Source of the DNA: Marinobacter changyiensis
GTDB taxonomy: Bacteria; Pseudomonadota; Gammaproteobacteria; Pseudomonadales; Oleiphilaceae
DNA: 64,000 nucleotides
Reading direction: 5' to 3'
Assembly: GCF_009193265.1 (NCBI RefSeq)
Contig: NZ_VZZZ01000005.1
Span: 248,001 to 312,000, forward strand
This document shows positions 1-10,254 of this stretch, in pieces (the stretch's first letter is position 1; every line of letters begins with the position of its first letter). The position numbers and the translations under genes were made by a program. The notes beneath the pieces are model-generated. The model ran no database searches. It was not told where the DNA came from and was given only the letters and a program-made list of their open reading frames with translations.

Positions 1-1878
1 GGTCACCGCGGGCCAGGCCGGATCGTATTTCACCGTGGCATCCGCGAATCGGAAATTCATTGACGACGTGAAAGAGCCTGCAGGCCCGCCGCTACCGATC
101 AAGCCATGCCCGTAGAACACACCCTCGGTGATGGTTGCTTCAGTAATCGATTCCGTCAGCCAGTTGTATAGCTCTTTACTGACAACCTTTGACGGAACAA
201 AGTCTGCCAGCATACCGGCGTCACCCTGCCGGACCCCGACCTGCAAGCCCAGCGTATCCTCCCCGGTGCGATCGAGGCGGAGGTCAAACCCGCCTGAGAA
301 CGCGGCCGCCTCTTGATAATCCATTCGTATATTGTCAGAAAAAACCCGGATGACATCGCCTTCCAACAGCCAGGCCACTCTGGCCGTCAGCGCGTTGAAC
401 TGCCAGGGTGCGCGAAACAGATCCGGAAAACCCACGGTGGGTACCTCGCTGTCAACATCCACCCAACCCCCACCCTGAGTCATGTAGAGTCGGCCATCGA
501 TACCCGAAACGCCCGGTGCGCCGTTGTGGGCTACGACACTGATCTGAGACAGAGCGGCCTCCAGGCGAAAGGCCTCTCCCGCCGCAGAGGGCACTGTCAG
601 CATCATGGTTCGCAGCGTGCCCTTGGGCTGGTAGCTGGTCAGTGCCCGGCTGGCGACGCCCGGCAGCAACTGCAAGTCGGCGCTGAGCCGCTGTAGCGGG
701 CCCACAGGAATATCCCGACCGATGATTTCCAGTTTGCCGTCGGTCAGGGACACCCTGACATCGAAAGGTGGCGCATTGGTGGTCGTCCATTGCCAGGCCA
801 GATTCCGGACGTGAAGCTCTCCAAACGTTTTGCCCCCAGCTTCTGCATCGTTACCCGAACCTGCGGGGCGCCAGCCAAAATCAGCACGAATATCTTCTAT
901 CGGCGCGAGGGTCTCCTGGTCGGCTTCCAGCTGAAGGTAAGGTACCTTGACTTCGCCCTGCACCCGGGCCAGTTGGCCGTCTTCGAAATCGAGCCAGGCT
1001 TGCCCTACGACGTCAAAACCCAGCACGGTCAGATGTTGCCAGCCGAACCCCTGGACCAGGCCATCGAATAGCCGGCCGGAATTGACGTCAAGATACAACT
1101 GACCGTCAAAACCACCGCGAAAGAAGTGATGGCCCGAAAGGTTGAAGCGGGCCACCTGGATAGTTGTCCCGGACCGCATCGCCCGGCCACTGGCATGGAA
1201 AAGCCCACGCTCGTAAATCAGATCCAGTTGGGGGATGTCCAGATATCGGATATCTTCGCCCGGCACGTTAATGCCAAGGTTGATCCGGGTAATGCGAATA
1301 TAGGGATCAGACAGCCAGATCCCGAGCCGGTCGATCCACACCTGAGCGCCGCCGGTGTAGATTTCGGGTTCGGTTGCTCCGGTGCCAACGGCGGCCAGCT
1401 GCCCCACCCCATCAACAGAGACTTCGCCAGCTTCAGTACGGGTAACGGTAAGATCCAGACCGTCGGCTTCGAATTCCCGAAACACCGCCCGGAATCGCAG
1501 CAAGGAAGCCAGGCTATCAAGACGGAGCCTCAGTTGGCGCAGCCGCATCACAGGCTCCGGGTTCGTGTTCGATGCCTTCCCATCCGCCTCCACCTGGGAA
1601 TACAACGCCAGGCCATCGGCCGTCACTACCGGGTCAAGCCACTGCCAGTTGACGCTGAGTCCGGAGATGGTCACGCGCTGCCCAAGCTCTTCCGTGAGCC
1701 GTTGCTCAAGGGTGGTGCGGTGCTGATCGATATCTTTGGTGAGCTGGCGCCCGAGACCGGCATAAAGCGCCAGCAAGATCAGCACAACAAGCACCAGCCA
1801 CCAGACCAGACTCGCAACACGAAAGAGCCCATTGACCAACGGGCTGCGTGAGCGGGACTCAGCGGGGAAACTGGACAT
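1..1878 (-). CDS. yhdP: YhdP family AsmA-like envelope protein, N-terminal part (runs off the left edge)
   Basis: The minus-strand frame starting at 1878 is open to base 1, giving the first 626 residues of a protein that is about 1,250-1,300 residues in this family. It begins MSSFPAESRS, has a single membrane helix at about residues 21-41, and continues with the AsmA/DUF3971-type beta-rich repeats of the large periplasmic bridge proteins (YhdP, TamB, YdbH) thought to carry phospholipids to the outer membrane. The visible end (MNFRFADATVKYDPAWPAV) is a typical repeat of the family. It starts 14 bases after the rng stop and closes the mreBCD-maf-rng operon, its usual place in gammaproteobacteria. 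The transport role comes from E. coli homologues; only the 5' half can be judged here. Confidence 0.88.
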   Translation of the reverse strand, partial: MSSFPAESRSRSPLVNGLFRVASLVWWLVLVVLILLALYAGLGRQLTKDIDQHRTTLEQRLTEELGQRVTISGLSVNWQWLDPVVTADGLALYSQVEADGKASNTNPEPVMRLRQLRLRLDSLASLLRFRAVFREFEADGLDLTVTRTEAGEVSVDGVGQLAAVGTGATEPEIYTGGAQVWIDRLGIWLSDPYIRITRINLGINVPGEDIRYLDIPQLDLIYERGLFHASGRAMRSGTTIQVARFNLSGHHFFRGGFDGQLYLDVNSGRLFDGLVQGFGWQHLTVLGFDVVGQAWLDFEDGQLARVQGEVKVPYLQLEADQETLAPIEDIRADFGWRPAGSGNDAEAGGKTFGELHVRNLAWQWTTTNAPPFDVRVSLTDGKLEIIGRDIPVGPLQRLSADLQLLPGVASRALTSYQPKGTLRTMMLTVPSAAGEAFRLEAALSQISVVAHNGAPGVSGIDGRLYMTQGGGWVDVDSEVPTVGFPDLFRAPWQFNALTARVAWLLEGDVIRVFSDNIRMDYQEAAAFSGGFDLRLDRTGEDTLGLQVGVRQGDAGMLADFVPSKVVSKELYNWLTESITEATITEGVFYGHGLIGSGGPAGSFTSSMNFRFADATVKYDPAWPAVT

Positions 1879-1892
1879 GCAAGAAGGTAACC

Positions 1893-3374
1893 CTAGAGTA
1901 AAACCACATCATACTGTTCCTGGCTGTAAAACGCCTCAACCTGGAACCGAATCGTTTTGCCGATAAAAGTTTCGAGATCCGCCACATTATCGGACTCTTC
2001 ATCCACCAGCCGGTCGACAACACTTTGCGACGCCATCACCAGATAGCTTTCGGCCTCATAGGCCCGGTTTACGCGCAGAATTTCCCGGAAAATTTCGAAA
2101 CAGACGGTTTCACCGGTTTTGAGGAACCCTCGGCCGTCGCAAATCGGGCAAGGCTCGCAAAGCAGCTGGCCAAGGCTTTCCGTGGTGCGTTTGCGGGTCA
2201 TTTCCACCAGGCCAAGCTCGGATACCCCGGTTATCTTGGTCTTGGCATGATCCCGCTCCAGCATCTTCTCCAGCATCCGATGGACCTGACGCTGGTGCTC
2301 AGCATCCTCCATATCGATAAAATCAATGATGATGATACCACCCAGATTCCGTAACCGGAGCTGGCGACTGATGGCCCGCGCAGCTTCAAGATTGGTCTTG
2401 AAGATGGTTTCTTCAAGGTTGCGATGGCCAACGAACGCGCCGGTGTTGATATCGATGGTGGTCATAGCTTCAGTCTGGTCAATAATCACGTAACCACCCG
2501 ACTTGAGCTGGACCTTTCGGCTGAGGGCTTTCTGGATCTCGTCCTCGACGCTGTATAAATCGAAAATCGGACGCTCACCGGGATAGTACTCGACCTTGTC
2601 GGAAAACTCGGAGACAAACTCGGCCACAAACTCCATCACCCGCTGGTGACTCTCCCGTGAATCGATACGCACCTTTTCCGTTTGAGGCCGGATAAGGTCC
2701 CGAATGGTGCGGATGAACAACGGTAAATCCTGATAAATGACGCCCGGTGTCGAGACTGTCTTGGTGCGCTCCAGAATGGAATGGCTGAGACGGTGGAGAT
2801 ACCTCATGTCGGCGATCAGATCTTCCGCTGGCGCAGCCTCTGCCGCCGTGCGGATGATGTAACCACCATGAGGCTCGCCCTGGGCGGCGGAATTCTCTTC
2901 CAGAATGGCTTTCAGGCGGCCCCGCTCAGCCTCGTCCTCGATGCGCTGGGAAATGCCGATGTGGCTTACCCCTGGCATAAATACCAGATAACGGGAGGGT
3001 ATCGACAACTGCGTGGTTAAACGGGCGCCTTTGGTTCCGATCGGGTCCTTGGTGACTTGCACAACCAGGGACTGCCCTTCCCGGAGCAAGGTGCGAATAT
3101 CCGGCACCGACCGGGACGCCTCCGCTGCCGTTTCTTCTGACATGCTGCCACTGAGGACATCGGAGGCATGGATGAAGGCTGCACGCTCAAGCCCTATATC
3201 CACAAATGCCGCTTCCATACCCGGCAGCACCCGGACCACCTTGCCCTTGTAAATGTTGCCGACTATGCCCTTGCGACTGGTCCGCTCAATGTAGACCTCC
3301 TGCAGCATGCCATTTTCGACCAGTGCTACACGGGTTTCCACAGGTGTTACATTGATCAGGATCTCTTCACTCAC
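1893..3374 (-). CDS. rng: Ribonuclease G
   Basis: Endoribonuclease of the RNase E/G family that matures the 5' end of 16S rRNA and takes part in mRNA decay in the cytoplasm. The 493-residue product has the normal RNase G length and lacks the long C-terminal scaffold of RNase E. An S1 RNA-binding domain is near residues 38-120, followed by the 5'-sensor/DNase I-like region. The catalytic aspartates lie in TIDINTGAF and IIIIDFIDM, and the zinc-link cysteines in CEPCPICDGRG. The start is GTG at 3374 and overlaps the maf stop by four bases (GTGA), so translation is probably coupled. It belongs to the mreBCD-maf-rng-yhdP operon. Confidence 0.95.
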   Translation of the reverse strand: MSEEILINVTPVETRVALVENGMLQEVYIERTSRKGIVGNIYKGKVVRVLPGMEAAFVDIGLERAAFIHASDVLSGSMSEETAAEASRSVPDIRTLLREGQSLVVQVTKDPIGTKGARLTTQLSIPSRYLVFMPGVSHIGISQRIEDEAERGRLKAILEENSAAQGEPHGGYIIRTAAEAAPAEDLIADMRYLHRLSHSILERTKTVSTPGVIYQDLPLFIRTIRDLIRPQTEKVRIDSRESHQRVMEFVAEFVSEFSDKVEYYPGERPIFDLYSVEDEIQKALSRKVQLKSGGYVIIDQTEAMTTIDINTGAFVGHRNLEETIFKTNLEAARAISRQLRLRNLGGIIIIDFIDMEDAEHQRQVHRMLEKMLERDHAKTKITGVSELGLVEMTRKRTTESLGQLLCEPCPICDGRGFLKTGETVCFEIFREILRVNRAYEAESYLVMASQSVVDRLVDEESDNVADLETFIGKTIRFQVEAFYSQEQYDVVLL

Positions 3375-3979
3375 AGCGGCTCATCCCCAGACTGATTCCA
3401 GTGCATCCAGACAGGCTCGCCCGCCTCCGTCAGTAGTGCGGCGGTCGCATCCAGAGGCAGACCCACCACAGCACTGTAACTTCCCCACAAACCATCAACA
3501 AAAATACCACCCTTACCCTGGATACCATAGGCTCCGGCCTTATCCATCGGTTCGCCGGTTTGACAGTAGGCGTCAATTTCGACGTCAGACAGCACCCTGA
3601 AACGTACATCCGTAACCACAAGACGAGCGAAACATCCGTGTCCGCCAGCCAGCGCCACCGCGGTCATCACTTTATGGGTCTGGCCGGAAAGGCCCGCAAG
3701 CATGGCTGCTGCATCCGCAATAGTCCGGGGCTTACCCAGAATTGCGCCAGCCAGGACAACCGACGTATCAGAGCCAATAACCAGACAGTCCGGGTGCTCC
3801 GCCCGGGCGAAGCCTACATTGGCTTTCTCCCGCGCCAGCCGCTCGACATAAGTGACAGCAGGCTCGTCAGGACGGGGGGTCTCATCTACATCAACCGGCA
3901 ATACAGTAAAGCTGAGGCCCATCTGGCGCAGGAGCTCAGCCCGACGCGGCGATGCAGAGGCAAGAACGAGTGGTCGCAC
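3371..3979 (-). CDS. maf: Maf-family nucleoside triphosphate pyrophosphatase
   Basis: Cytoplasmic pyrophosphatase that hydrolyses dTTP, UTP or modified nucleotides to the monophosphate. The 202-residue product opens with the signature ASASPRRAELLRQMGL, has the conserved acidic motif VIGSDTSVVL near residue 70, and a central glycine-rich GIQGKGGIFVDGLWGSYS stretch typical of the dTTP/UTP-specific YhdE branch. Older literature tied Maf to septum inhibition. The gene lies nine bases after mreD and overlaps rng by four bases, as in E. coli and Pseudomonas. Assignment to the YhdE branch rather than YceF rests on the neighbourhood and the overall motif pattern. Confidence 0.93.
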   Translation of the reverse strand: MRPLVLASASPRRAELLRQMGLSFTVLPVDVDETPRPDEPAVTYVERLAREKANVGFARAEHPDCLVIGSDTSVVLAGAILGKPRTIADAAAMLAGLSGQTHKVMTAVALAGGHGCFARLVVTDVRFRVLSDVEIDAYCQTGEPMDKAGAYGIQGKGGIFVDGLWGSYSAVVGLPLDATAALLTEAGEPVWMHWNQSGDEPL

Positions 3980-3988
3980 AGGAACATC

Positions 3989-4465
3989 CTATCCCAGTTT
4001 TCGGTTGAGGTTATCCAGCAGCACACACAGCACGGGCCAGATCAGAGCACCGGTCAGTGCAGGCCAGAGATACTCGAAACCGGTGTTGTCGGCACCCAGA
4101 GTTTGCTTGATAAAGTGCACCAGCATCTGATTGATCCCCAGCAGCAGGAACACCATAAGGCACTGCTGGGGCATCGGAAACATGCGCAGGCGCTGGTGAA
4201 CGGTCAGCACCAGAAAGGCGATCAACCCCATGGCCAGAGCATTCACCCCCAACGGGGTTGCTTCCAGCACATCGAGCAGCAATCCCAGGCACCAGGCCAG
4301 CAGAATGCCAAATTGGGCCGGCGCCCGAAATGTCCAGTAAAACACCATGAGACCGAGCCATTCAGGCCTTAACTCGAAATAGTCGACCGGAAACAGCGAA
4401 ACACTTAACACCAGGCTCAGAATAATACTGAATCCGAACACCGGGTAACTGATGACCGATAGCAT
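3989..4465 (-). CDS. mreD: Rod shape-determining protein MreD
   Basis: Polytopic inner-membrane subunit of the elongasome that links MreB filaments and MreC to the PBP2-RodA peptidoglycan synthase. The 158-residue product is almost wholly hydrophobic, with about five or six predicted membrane segments, starting with VISYPVFGFSIILSLVLSVS and including a charged hairpin HQRLRMFPMP. Length fits the family. Its start overlaps the mreC stop by one base, indicating translational coupling within mreBCD. Sequence conservation in MreD is low, so the call rests on hydropathy, size and position directly after mreC. Confidence 0.93.
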   Translation of the reverse strand: MLSVISYPVFGFSIILSLVLSVSLFPVDYFELRPEWLGLMVFYWTFRAPAQFGILLAWCLGLLLDVLEATPLGVNALAMGLIAFLVLTVHQRLRMFPMPQQCLMVFLLLGINQMLVHFIKQTLGADNTGFEYLWPALTGALIWPVLCVLLDNLNRKLG

Positions 4466-5370
4466 CAGGGCTCCTCTCCCGCATTCATCTGGCTGGCCGG
4501 CACCGCGTCGTCCAGCTCCGGCTCGGCCTGGAACACCACCAGCACCATCCGGCTCCGGCTAAGCTGGGCCCGTGGCGTGGCCTCGATCCGGATAAACTGC
4601 TCCCCCGGCACTTTCTCTATGGTGGCGACTTCTGCCACCGGATAGCCCCGGGGGAAACGCCCACCCAGACCGGAGCTGACCAGCATGTCGCCCTCGCGTA
4701 TGTCTGCGGTGTCTGGCACGTGAACCAACTCCAGGCTGTTGGCATCACCATTGCCCAGCAGAATAGCCCGCAAACCATTGCGGTTAACTTCGACCGGAAC
4801 CGCATGACTGCTGTCTGATATCAGCAACACCCGTGACGTGAAATTGCTGGTGCTCTGGACCTGCCCCATCAGCCCGTAGGCATCGAGAATCGCCTGGCCA
4901 ACTTTGACGCCATCCCGGTCACCCTTGTTAATGATCACTTCATGGGAAAACGGGTCCGGTGAAACGCCCACAATCTCGGATACAATGACCCGGTCATCCA
5001 GTGTGCCAGAGGCATTCAGCAACTCCCGCAAGCGATTATTCTCAGCTGCCAGGGCCGCATACTTGAGTGCCCGTCGCTCCAGAATCAGCAGCCGGGCGTT
5101 GAGGGATTCATTTTCAGCCTGCAGGTCATCCCGGGTGGTGAACAGGCTGGCAACCCAGCCGGAGAACTGATCCGGTGCATTACCCAACCACACCACCGGC
5201 GCCAGTGAGGTGCTCAGAGCGCTGCGCAGGGTTTCCAGTTTGTCGAAACGGGTATCCAGCACGATCAGGGTGGCGGAGAGCACGATAACAAGGAAGAGGC
5301 GAAAGCCGGGAATGGGGCCTTGCACGAAGATGGATTTAATGAGCAAACCTCCCCGCGCTGATACCCGCAC
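4465..5370 (-). CDS. mreC: Rod shape-determining protein MreC
   Basis: Bitopic inner-membrane protein of the rod complex. It has a short cytoplasmic tail, one membrane helix at about residues 22-40 (LFLVIVLSATLIVLDTR), a periplasmic coiled coil near 75-115 (LQAENESLNARLLILERR), then the two beta-barrel domains with the hallmark GVKVGQAILDAYGLMGQV. At 301 residues from the ATG at 5370 it is normal length. The start is uncertain: a strong GGGGAGG sits just inside the frame, directly before TTG (codon 9) and seven bases before ATT (codon 11), so the first ten residues may not be translated. A 10-bp hairpin stem lies between mreB and this gene. Confidence 0.95.
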   Translation of the reverse strand: MRVSARGGLLIKSIFVQGPIPGFRLFLVIVLSATLIVLDTRFDKLETLRSALSTSLAPVVWLGNAPDQFSGWVASLFTTRDDLQAENESLNARLLILERRALKYAALAAENNRLRELLNASGTLDDRVIVSEIVGVSPDPFSHEVIINKGDRDGVKVGQAILDAYGLMGQVQSTSNFTSRVLLISDSSHAVPVEVNRNGLRAILLGNGDANSLELVHVPDTADIREGDMLVSSGLGGRFPRGYPVAEVATIEKVPGEQFIRIEATPRAQLSRSRMVLVVFQAEPELDDAVPASQMNAGEEP

Positions 5371-5381
5371 ATAAACGACAA

Positions 5382-5410
5382 CCGCCGCTGGGGAAGTCCA
5401 CCAGCGACGG
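5382..5410 (-). other. Hairpin between mreB and mreC
   Basis: Two arms of ten bases (CCGCCGCTGG and CCAGCGACGG on the plus strand) pair at nine of ten positions around a nine-base loop. The hairpin lies in the 84-base mreB-mreC gap, ending 12 bases before the mreC ATG. It has no clean uridine run after it, so it looks more like an mRNA-stabilising or partial attenuation structure that could set mreB above mreC than a full terminator. The role is inferred. Confidence 0.45.
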
Positions 5411-5454
5411 CTCGGGCCGGATGATCGCTAAGCTGGCAGCCGGTGCCACCACGC

Positions 5455-6750
<1,296 letters not shown>

Positions 6751-7038
6751 GTGGCAATTTCCCGGAACGACATCGAAAAGGTCGCCCTGCTGGCGAGAAT
6801 CAAGGTCGACGACGACCAGGTAACGGCGCTTGAGAAAGACCTCGGCAACATTCTTGACCTGGTGGACCAGCTCAAGAGCGCGGATACCAGCCAGACCGAG
6901 CCCATGGCTCACCCCCTCGACGCCGTTCAGCGCCTGCGCCCCGACGTGGTAACCGAGTCCAACCAGCGGGAAGCCTTCCAGGCGATTGCCCCGGCGACCG
7001 AGAACGGACTTTATCTGGTGCCACGCGTTATCGAATGA
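6751..7038 (+). CDS. gatC: Aspartyl/glutamyl-tRNA amidotransferase subunit C
   Basis: Small subunit that stabilises the GatA-GatB complex, which converts Glu-tRNA(Gln) and, in organisms needing it, Asp-tRNA(Asn) into Gln-tRNA and Asn-tRNA. The GTG at 6751 preceded by GGAGACAAGG gives VAISRNDIEKVALLARI and 95 residues, the family's normal size; an upstream ATG in the same frame would add 29 unconserved residues. The typical C-terminal pattern LRPDVVTESNQREAFQ is present. It is followed by gatA after 49 bases and gatB, forming a gatCAB operon as in Pseudomonas. Confidence 0.95.
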   Translation: MAISRNDIEKVALLARIKVDDDQVTALEKDLGNILDLVDQLKSADTSQTEPMAHPLDAVQRLRPDVVTESNQREAFQAIAPATENGLYLVPRVIE

Positions 7039-7087
7039 CCTCTGGCCCACTTGAAAGCTGACCAGACTCTTATTCAGGAACTTCCCC

Positions 7088-8536
7088 ATGCATGACAAGA
7101 CCGTCGCCGAACTTTCAAGCGCACTGGCATCCGGCCAGGTTTCCAGTGTTGAACTGACCCAGCATTTCCTGGACCGAATCCGGCAGGACGACAGCCGCTA
7201 CAATGCCTTTATTACCGTGACGGAAGAGGCGGCACTGAAGGATGCCCGCGCCGCGGACGAGCGCCGTCAGCAGGGCGACGTCACACCCTGGACAGGCATT
7301 CCGTTTGCCCACAAGGACCTGTTCTGCACCAACGGCGTCCGCACCACCTGCGGCTCGAAGATGCTCGAGAACTTTGTGCCACCCTACGATGCTACGGTGA
7401 CCAGCAAACTTCGTGAGGCCGGTGCTGTGTGCCTCGGCAAAACCAACATGGACGAGTTCGCCATGGGCTCCTCTACCGAGTCCAGCTACTTCGGCGCAAC
7501 GACCAACCCCTGGGGCGAACGCCGCGTACCGGGCGGCTCGTCTGGCGGCTCCGCGGCAGCCGTGGCCGCCCGGCTGGTACCGGCGGCTACCGCCACTGAT
7601 ACCGGCGGCTCGATTCGCCAACCGGCCGCCCTTTGCGGCATTACCGGGCTGAAGCCAACTTACGGCCGGATTTCCCGCTACGGCATGGTAGCGTTCGCCT
7701 CCAGCCTCGACCAGGCCGGCACCATGACCCGCACAGCGCAGGACAGCGCAATGATGCTCAACGTTATGGCAGGGCATGACCCAAAGGACTCCACCTCTAT
7801 AGACCGGGCTGTTCCCGACTATACCGCCGAGCTGGATCAGCCCCTTAAAGGCCTGCGAATCGGCCTGCCCAGGGAGTACTTCACGGCTCAGCTCAGCGCG
7901 GCTATGGAACAGACGGTGCGCAACGCCATCGCAGAGTATGAAAAGCTTGGGGCCACCGTGCAGGAGATCTCCCTGCCTCACGCCAACCTGGCAATTGCGG
8001 CCTATTATGTGATCGCCCCGGCGGAATGCTCCGCCAACCTGTCGCGGTTTGACGGAGCCCGCTACGGCTACCGCTGTGACAACCCGAAAGACCTGCTGGA
8101 CATGTACACCCGCACCCGGGCAGAGGGTTTTGGCAGCGAGGTCAAGCGCCGTATTCTGGTGGGCACCTACGCGCTCTCTGCCGGGTATTATGATGCCTAC
8201 TACCTGAAAGCCCAGAAAGTGCGCCGGTTGATCCAGCAGGACTTTATCGAAGCGTTCGGACAGGTCGATATCATCATGAGCCCTACTTCGCCGTCGCCCG
8301 CGTTTGTCCAGGGTGAGAAAACCAATGACCCGGTCACCATGTATCTGGAGGACATCTTCACGATCTCCACCAACCTGGCAGGCCTACCTGCGATGTCGGT
8401 ACCAGCGGGGATGATGGACGGGTTGCCGGTGGGCTTGCAGATGATCGGCGATTATTTCTCGGAAGCCCGGTTGCTGAATGCGGCACACCAGTTCCAGCAG
8501 GTAACAGACTGGCACCAGATGACGCCGGCCCGCTAA
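7088..8536 (+). CDS. gatA: Aspartyl/glutamyl-tRNA amidotransferase subunit A
   Basis: Glutaminase subunit of GatCAB: it releases ammonia from glutamine and passes it to GatB for transamidation of misacylated tRNA. The 482-residue protein belongs to the amidase-signature family, with the Ser-cis-Ser-Lys triad visible as Lys76 (IPFAHKDLF), Ser151 ([11 protein letters not shown]) and Ser175 ([12 protein letters not shown]). The spacing is canonical. The start ATG at 7088 follows a weak AGGAA site. Middle gene of the gatCAB operon. Confidence 0.97.
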   Translation: MHDKTVAELSSALASGQVSSVELTQHFLDRIRQDDSRYNAFITVTEEAALKDARAADERRQQGDVTPWTGIPFAHKDLFCTNGVRTTCGSKMLENFVPPYDATVTSKLREAGAVCLGKTNMDEFAMGSSTESSYFGATTNPWGERRVPGGSSGGSAAAVAARLVPAATATDTGGSIRQPAALCGITGLKPTYGRISRYGMVAFASSLDQAGTMTRTAQDSAMMLNVMAGHDPKDSTSIDRAVPDYTAELDQPLKGLRIGLPREYFTAQLSAAMEQTVRNAIAEYEKLGATVQEISLPHANLAIAAYYVIAPAECSANLSRFDGARYGYRCDNPKDLLDMYTRTRAEGFGSEVKRRILVGTYALSAGYYDAYYLKAQKVRRLIQQDFIEAFGQVDIIMSPTSPSPAFVQGEKTNDPVTMYLEDIFTISTNLAGLPAMSVPAGMMDGLPVGLQMIGDYFSEARLLNAAHQFQQVTDWHQMTPAR

Positions 8537-8599
8537 CCGCCACCGCATACCGTTTTATCTGGAGCCGGCGACGCCGTCTTCACCAGGAGGATACAGAGC

Positions 8600-10048
8600 A
8601 TGCAATGGGACGTTGTGATCGGGTTGGAAATTCATGTTCAGCTCGCCACCAAAACCAAGATCTTCTCCGGCAGCAGCACCGCGTATGGTGCCGAGCCGAA
8701 CACCCAGGCCAGCGCTGTTGACCTGGCGATGCCGGGCACCTTGCCGGTGCCCAATGAACAGGCGTTCCGCTATGCCGTAATGTTCGGCCTGGCCGTGAAC
8801 GCTGAAATCGCCCGCCGGTCGGTGTTCGAGCGCAAGAACTACTTTTACCCGGACCTGCCCAAAGGCTATCAAACCACGCAACTGGAACGCCCGATTGTCG
8901 GGCCCGGGCATGTGGATATTGAATTGGCCGACGGCAGCCAGAAACGGGTTCGCATCCACCATGCCCATCTCGAGGAAGATGCGGGCAAGTCACTGCATGA
9001 AGACTTTCATGGCATGACCGGCATTGATCTTAACCGGGCAGGCACCCCGCTGATTGAAGTCGTGACTGAACCGGATATGCGCAGCTCCGAGGAAGCGGTT
9101 GCCTTTGCCCGCAAACTTCACGGCCTGGTGACGTCCCTGGGTATTTGCGACGGCAACATGTCCGAAGGTTCCCTGCGCTTTGACGTCAACGTGTCCGTGC
9201 GCCCGAAAGGCCAGGAAGCACTCGGCACCCGCACCGAGACCAAAAACCTCAACTCTTTCCGCTTCATGGAGCAAGCTATTCACCAGGAGGTGGAGCGACA
9301 GATCGATATTCTGGAAGATGGCGGTACCATTTTGCAGGAGACCCGGCTCTATAACGGTGACACCAATGTCTCCCGCTCCATGCGCAGCAAGGAGGAAGCC
9401 AATGATTACCGCTACTTCCCCTGCCCCGACCTGTTGCCGGTAGACATCGACGAGGCTTTCATCGAAGACGCCCGCAGCCGCCTGCCGGAATTACCCGATG
9501 CCCGCAAACAGCGCTTCATGGAACAGTATGGCCTGAACGACTACGATGCCGCCCTGCTCAGCAATGAAGCCAAACTGTCTGCCTTCTTTGAGGATACCGT
9601 CCGACATGGCAAGGATGCCAAACTGGCCGCCAACTGGATTCAGGGCGAGTTCTCGGCACGACTGAATGCCGAGGACAAGCAGGTCGCGGAATCGCCCATC
9701 AGTACCGAACAACTGGGCGGCCTGGTGATTCGCATTGCTGACCAAACCATTTCATCGGCGGGCGCCAAGAAAGTCTTCGAGGCCCTGTGGTCCGGTGAGG
9801 CGGGCAGCGCAGACGAGGTTATTGAAGCCAAGGGCCTGAAGCAGGTATCGGACACCGGTGAGCTGGAAAAACTGGTGGATCAGGTTCTGGCGGAGATGCC
9901 GGAGCAGATTGCCCAGTATCAGGAAGCCGATGAGAAGAAACGCAAGAAGCTGATGGGCGGGTTTATGGGCCCTCTGATGAAGGCCTCCAAGGGCCAGGGC
10001 AATCCGAAGCTGTTTAATGAGATTCTTCAGAGGAAACTTGGAGGTTAA
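8600..10048 (+). CDS. gatB: Aspartyl/glutamyl-tRNA amidotransferase subunit B
   Basis: tRNA-binding and kinase-transamidase subunit of GatCAB. The 482-residue product starts [20 protein letters not shown], the classic GatB N terminus, carries the ATP/Mg-binding core with [12 protein letters not shown] and [15 protein letters not shown], and ends in the helical YqeY-like tail ([20 protein letters not shown]) that holds tRNA. AGGAGGATACAGAGC before the ATG is a strong ribosome site. The gene ends the operon; immediately after its stop lies a composite hairpin repeat and the convergent rimO. Confidence 0.97.
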   Translation: MQWDVVIGLEIHVQLATKTKIFSGSSTAYGAEPNTQASAVDLAMPGTLPVPNEQAFRYAVMFGLAVNAEIARRSVFERKNYFYPDLPKGYQTTQLERPIVGPGHVDIELADGSQKRVRIHHAHLEEDAGKSLHEDFHGMTGIDLNRAGTPLIEVVTEPDMRSSEEAVAFARKLHGLVTSLGICDGNMSEGSLRFDVNVSVRPKGQEALGTRTETKNLNSFRFMEQAIHQEVERQIDILEDGGTILQETRLYNGDTNVSRSMRSKEEANDYRYFPCPDLLPVDIDEAFIEDARSRLPELPDARKQRFMEQYGLNDYDAALLSNEAKLSAFFEDTVRHGKDAKLAANWIQGEFSARLNAEDKQVAESPISTEQLGGLVIRIADQTISSAGAKKVFEALWSGEAGSADEVIEAKGLKQVSDTGELEKLVDQVLAEMPEQIAQYQEADEKKRKKLMGGFMGPLMKASKGQGNPKLFNEILQRKLGG

Positions 10049-10080
10049 TGTTGCTGGCAGCATTTGCTCAGGCGGGGTCC

Positions 10081-10226
10081 TCCTCCCAAAAAACGCCCGT
10101 GAATATGTCCATGTAGGGCTCGGGGTAGGACCTTCCTTCCAGAACCGTGCGGGGCCATGGATGGCGGAGCCCGAGCCTACAGGGACGTACTCGTGGCGTG
10201 TTCTGGAAGGAAGGTCCTACCCCGGG
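10081..10226. repeat. Composite hairpin element, copy A
   Basis: A perfect 24-bp inverted repeat (10122-10145 and 10200-10223) encloses a 54-base loop at 10146-10199 with GCCATGGATGGC and CCTACAGGGACGTA. The same loop recurs at 17676-17731 (opposite strand) and 17865-17920 inside stems of other sequence. Just to the left, 10092-10123 holds a second, inverted copy of the loop's core (CCCGTGAATATGTCCATGTA), so this site is a full element abutted by a truncated one facing the other way. It fills the gap between convergent gatB and rimO and may act there as a bidirectional terminator; that is inference. Confidence 0.8.
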
Positions 10227-10254
10227 CCGTTAACACTAGTTTCAATAGCCCAGA

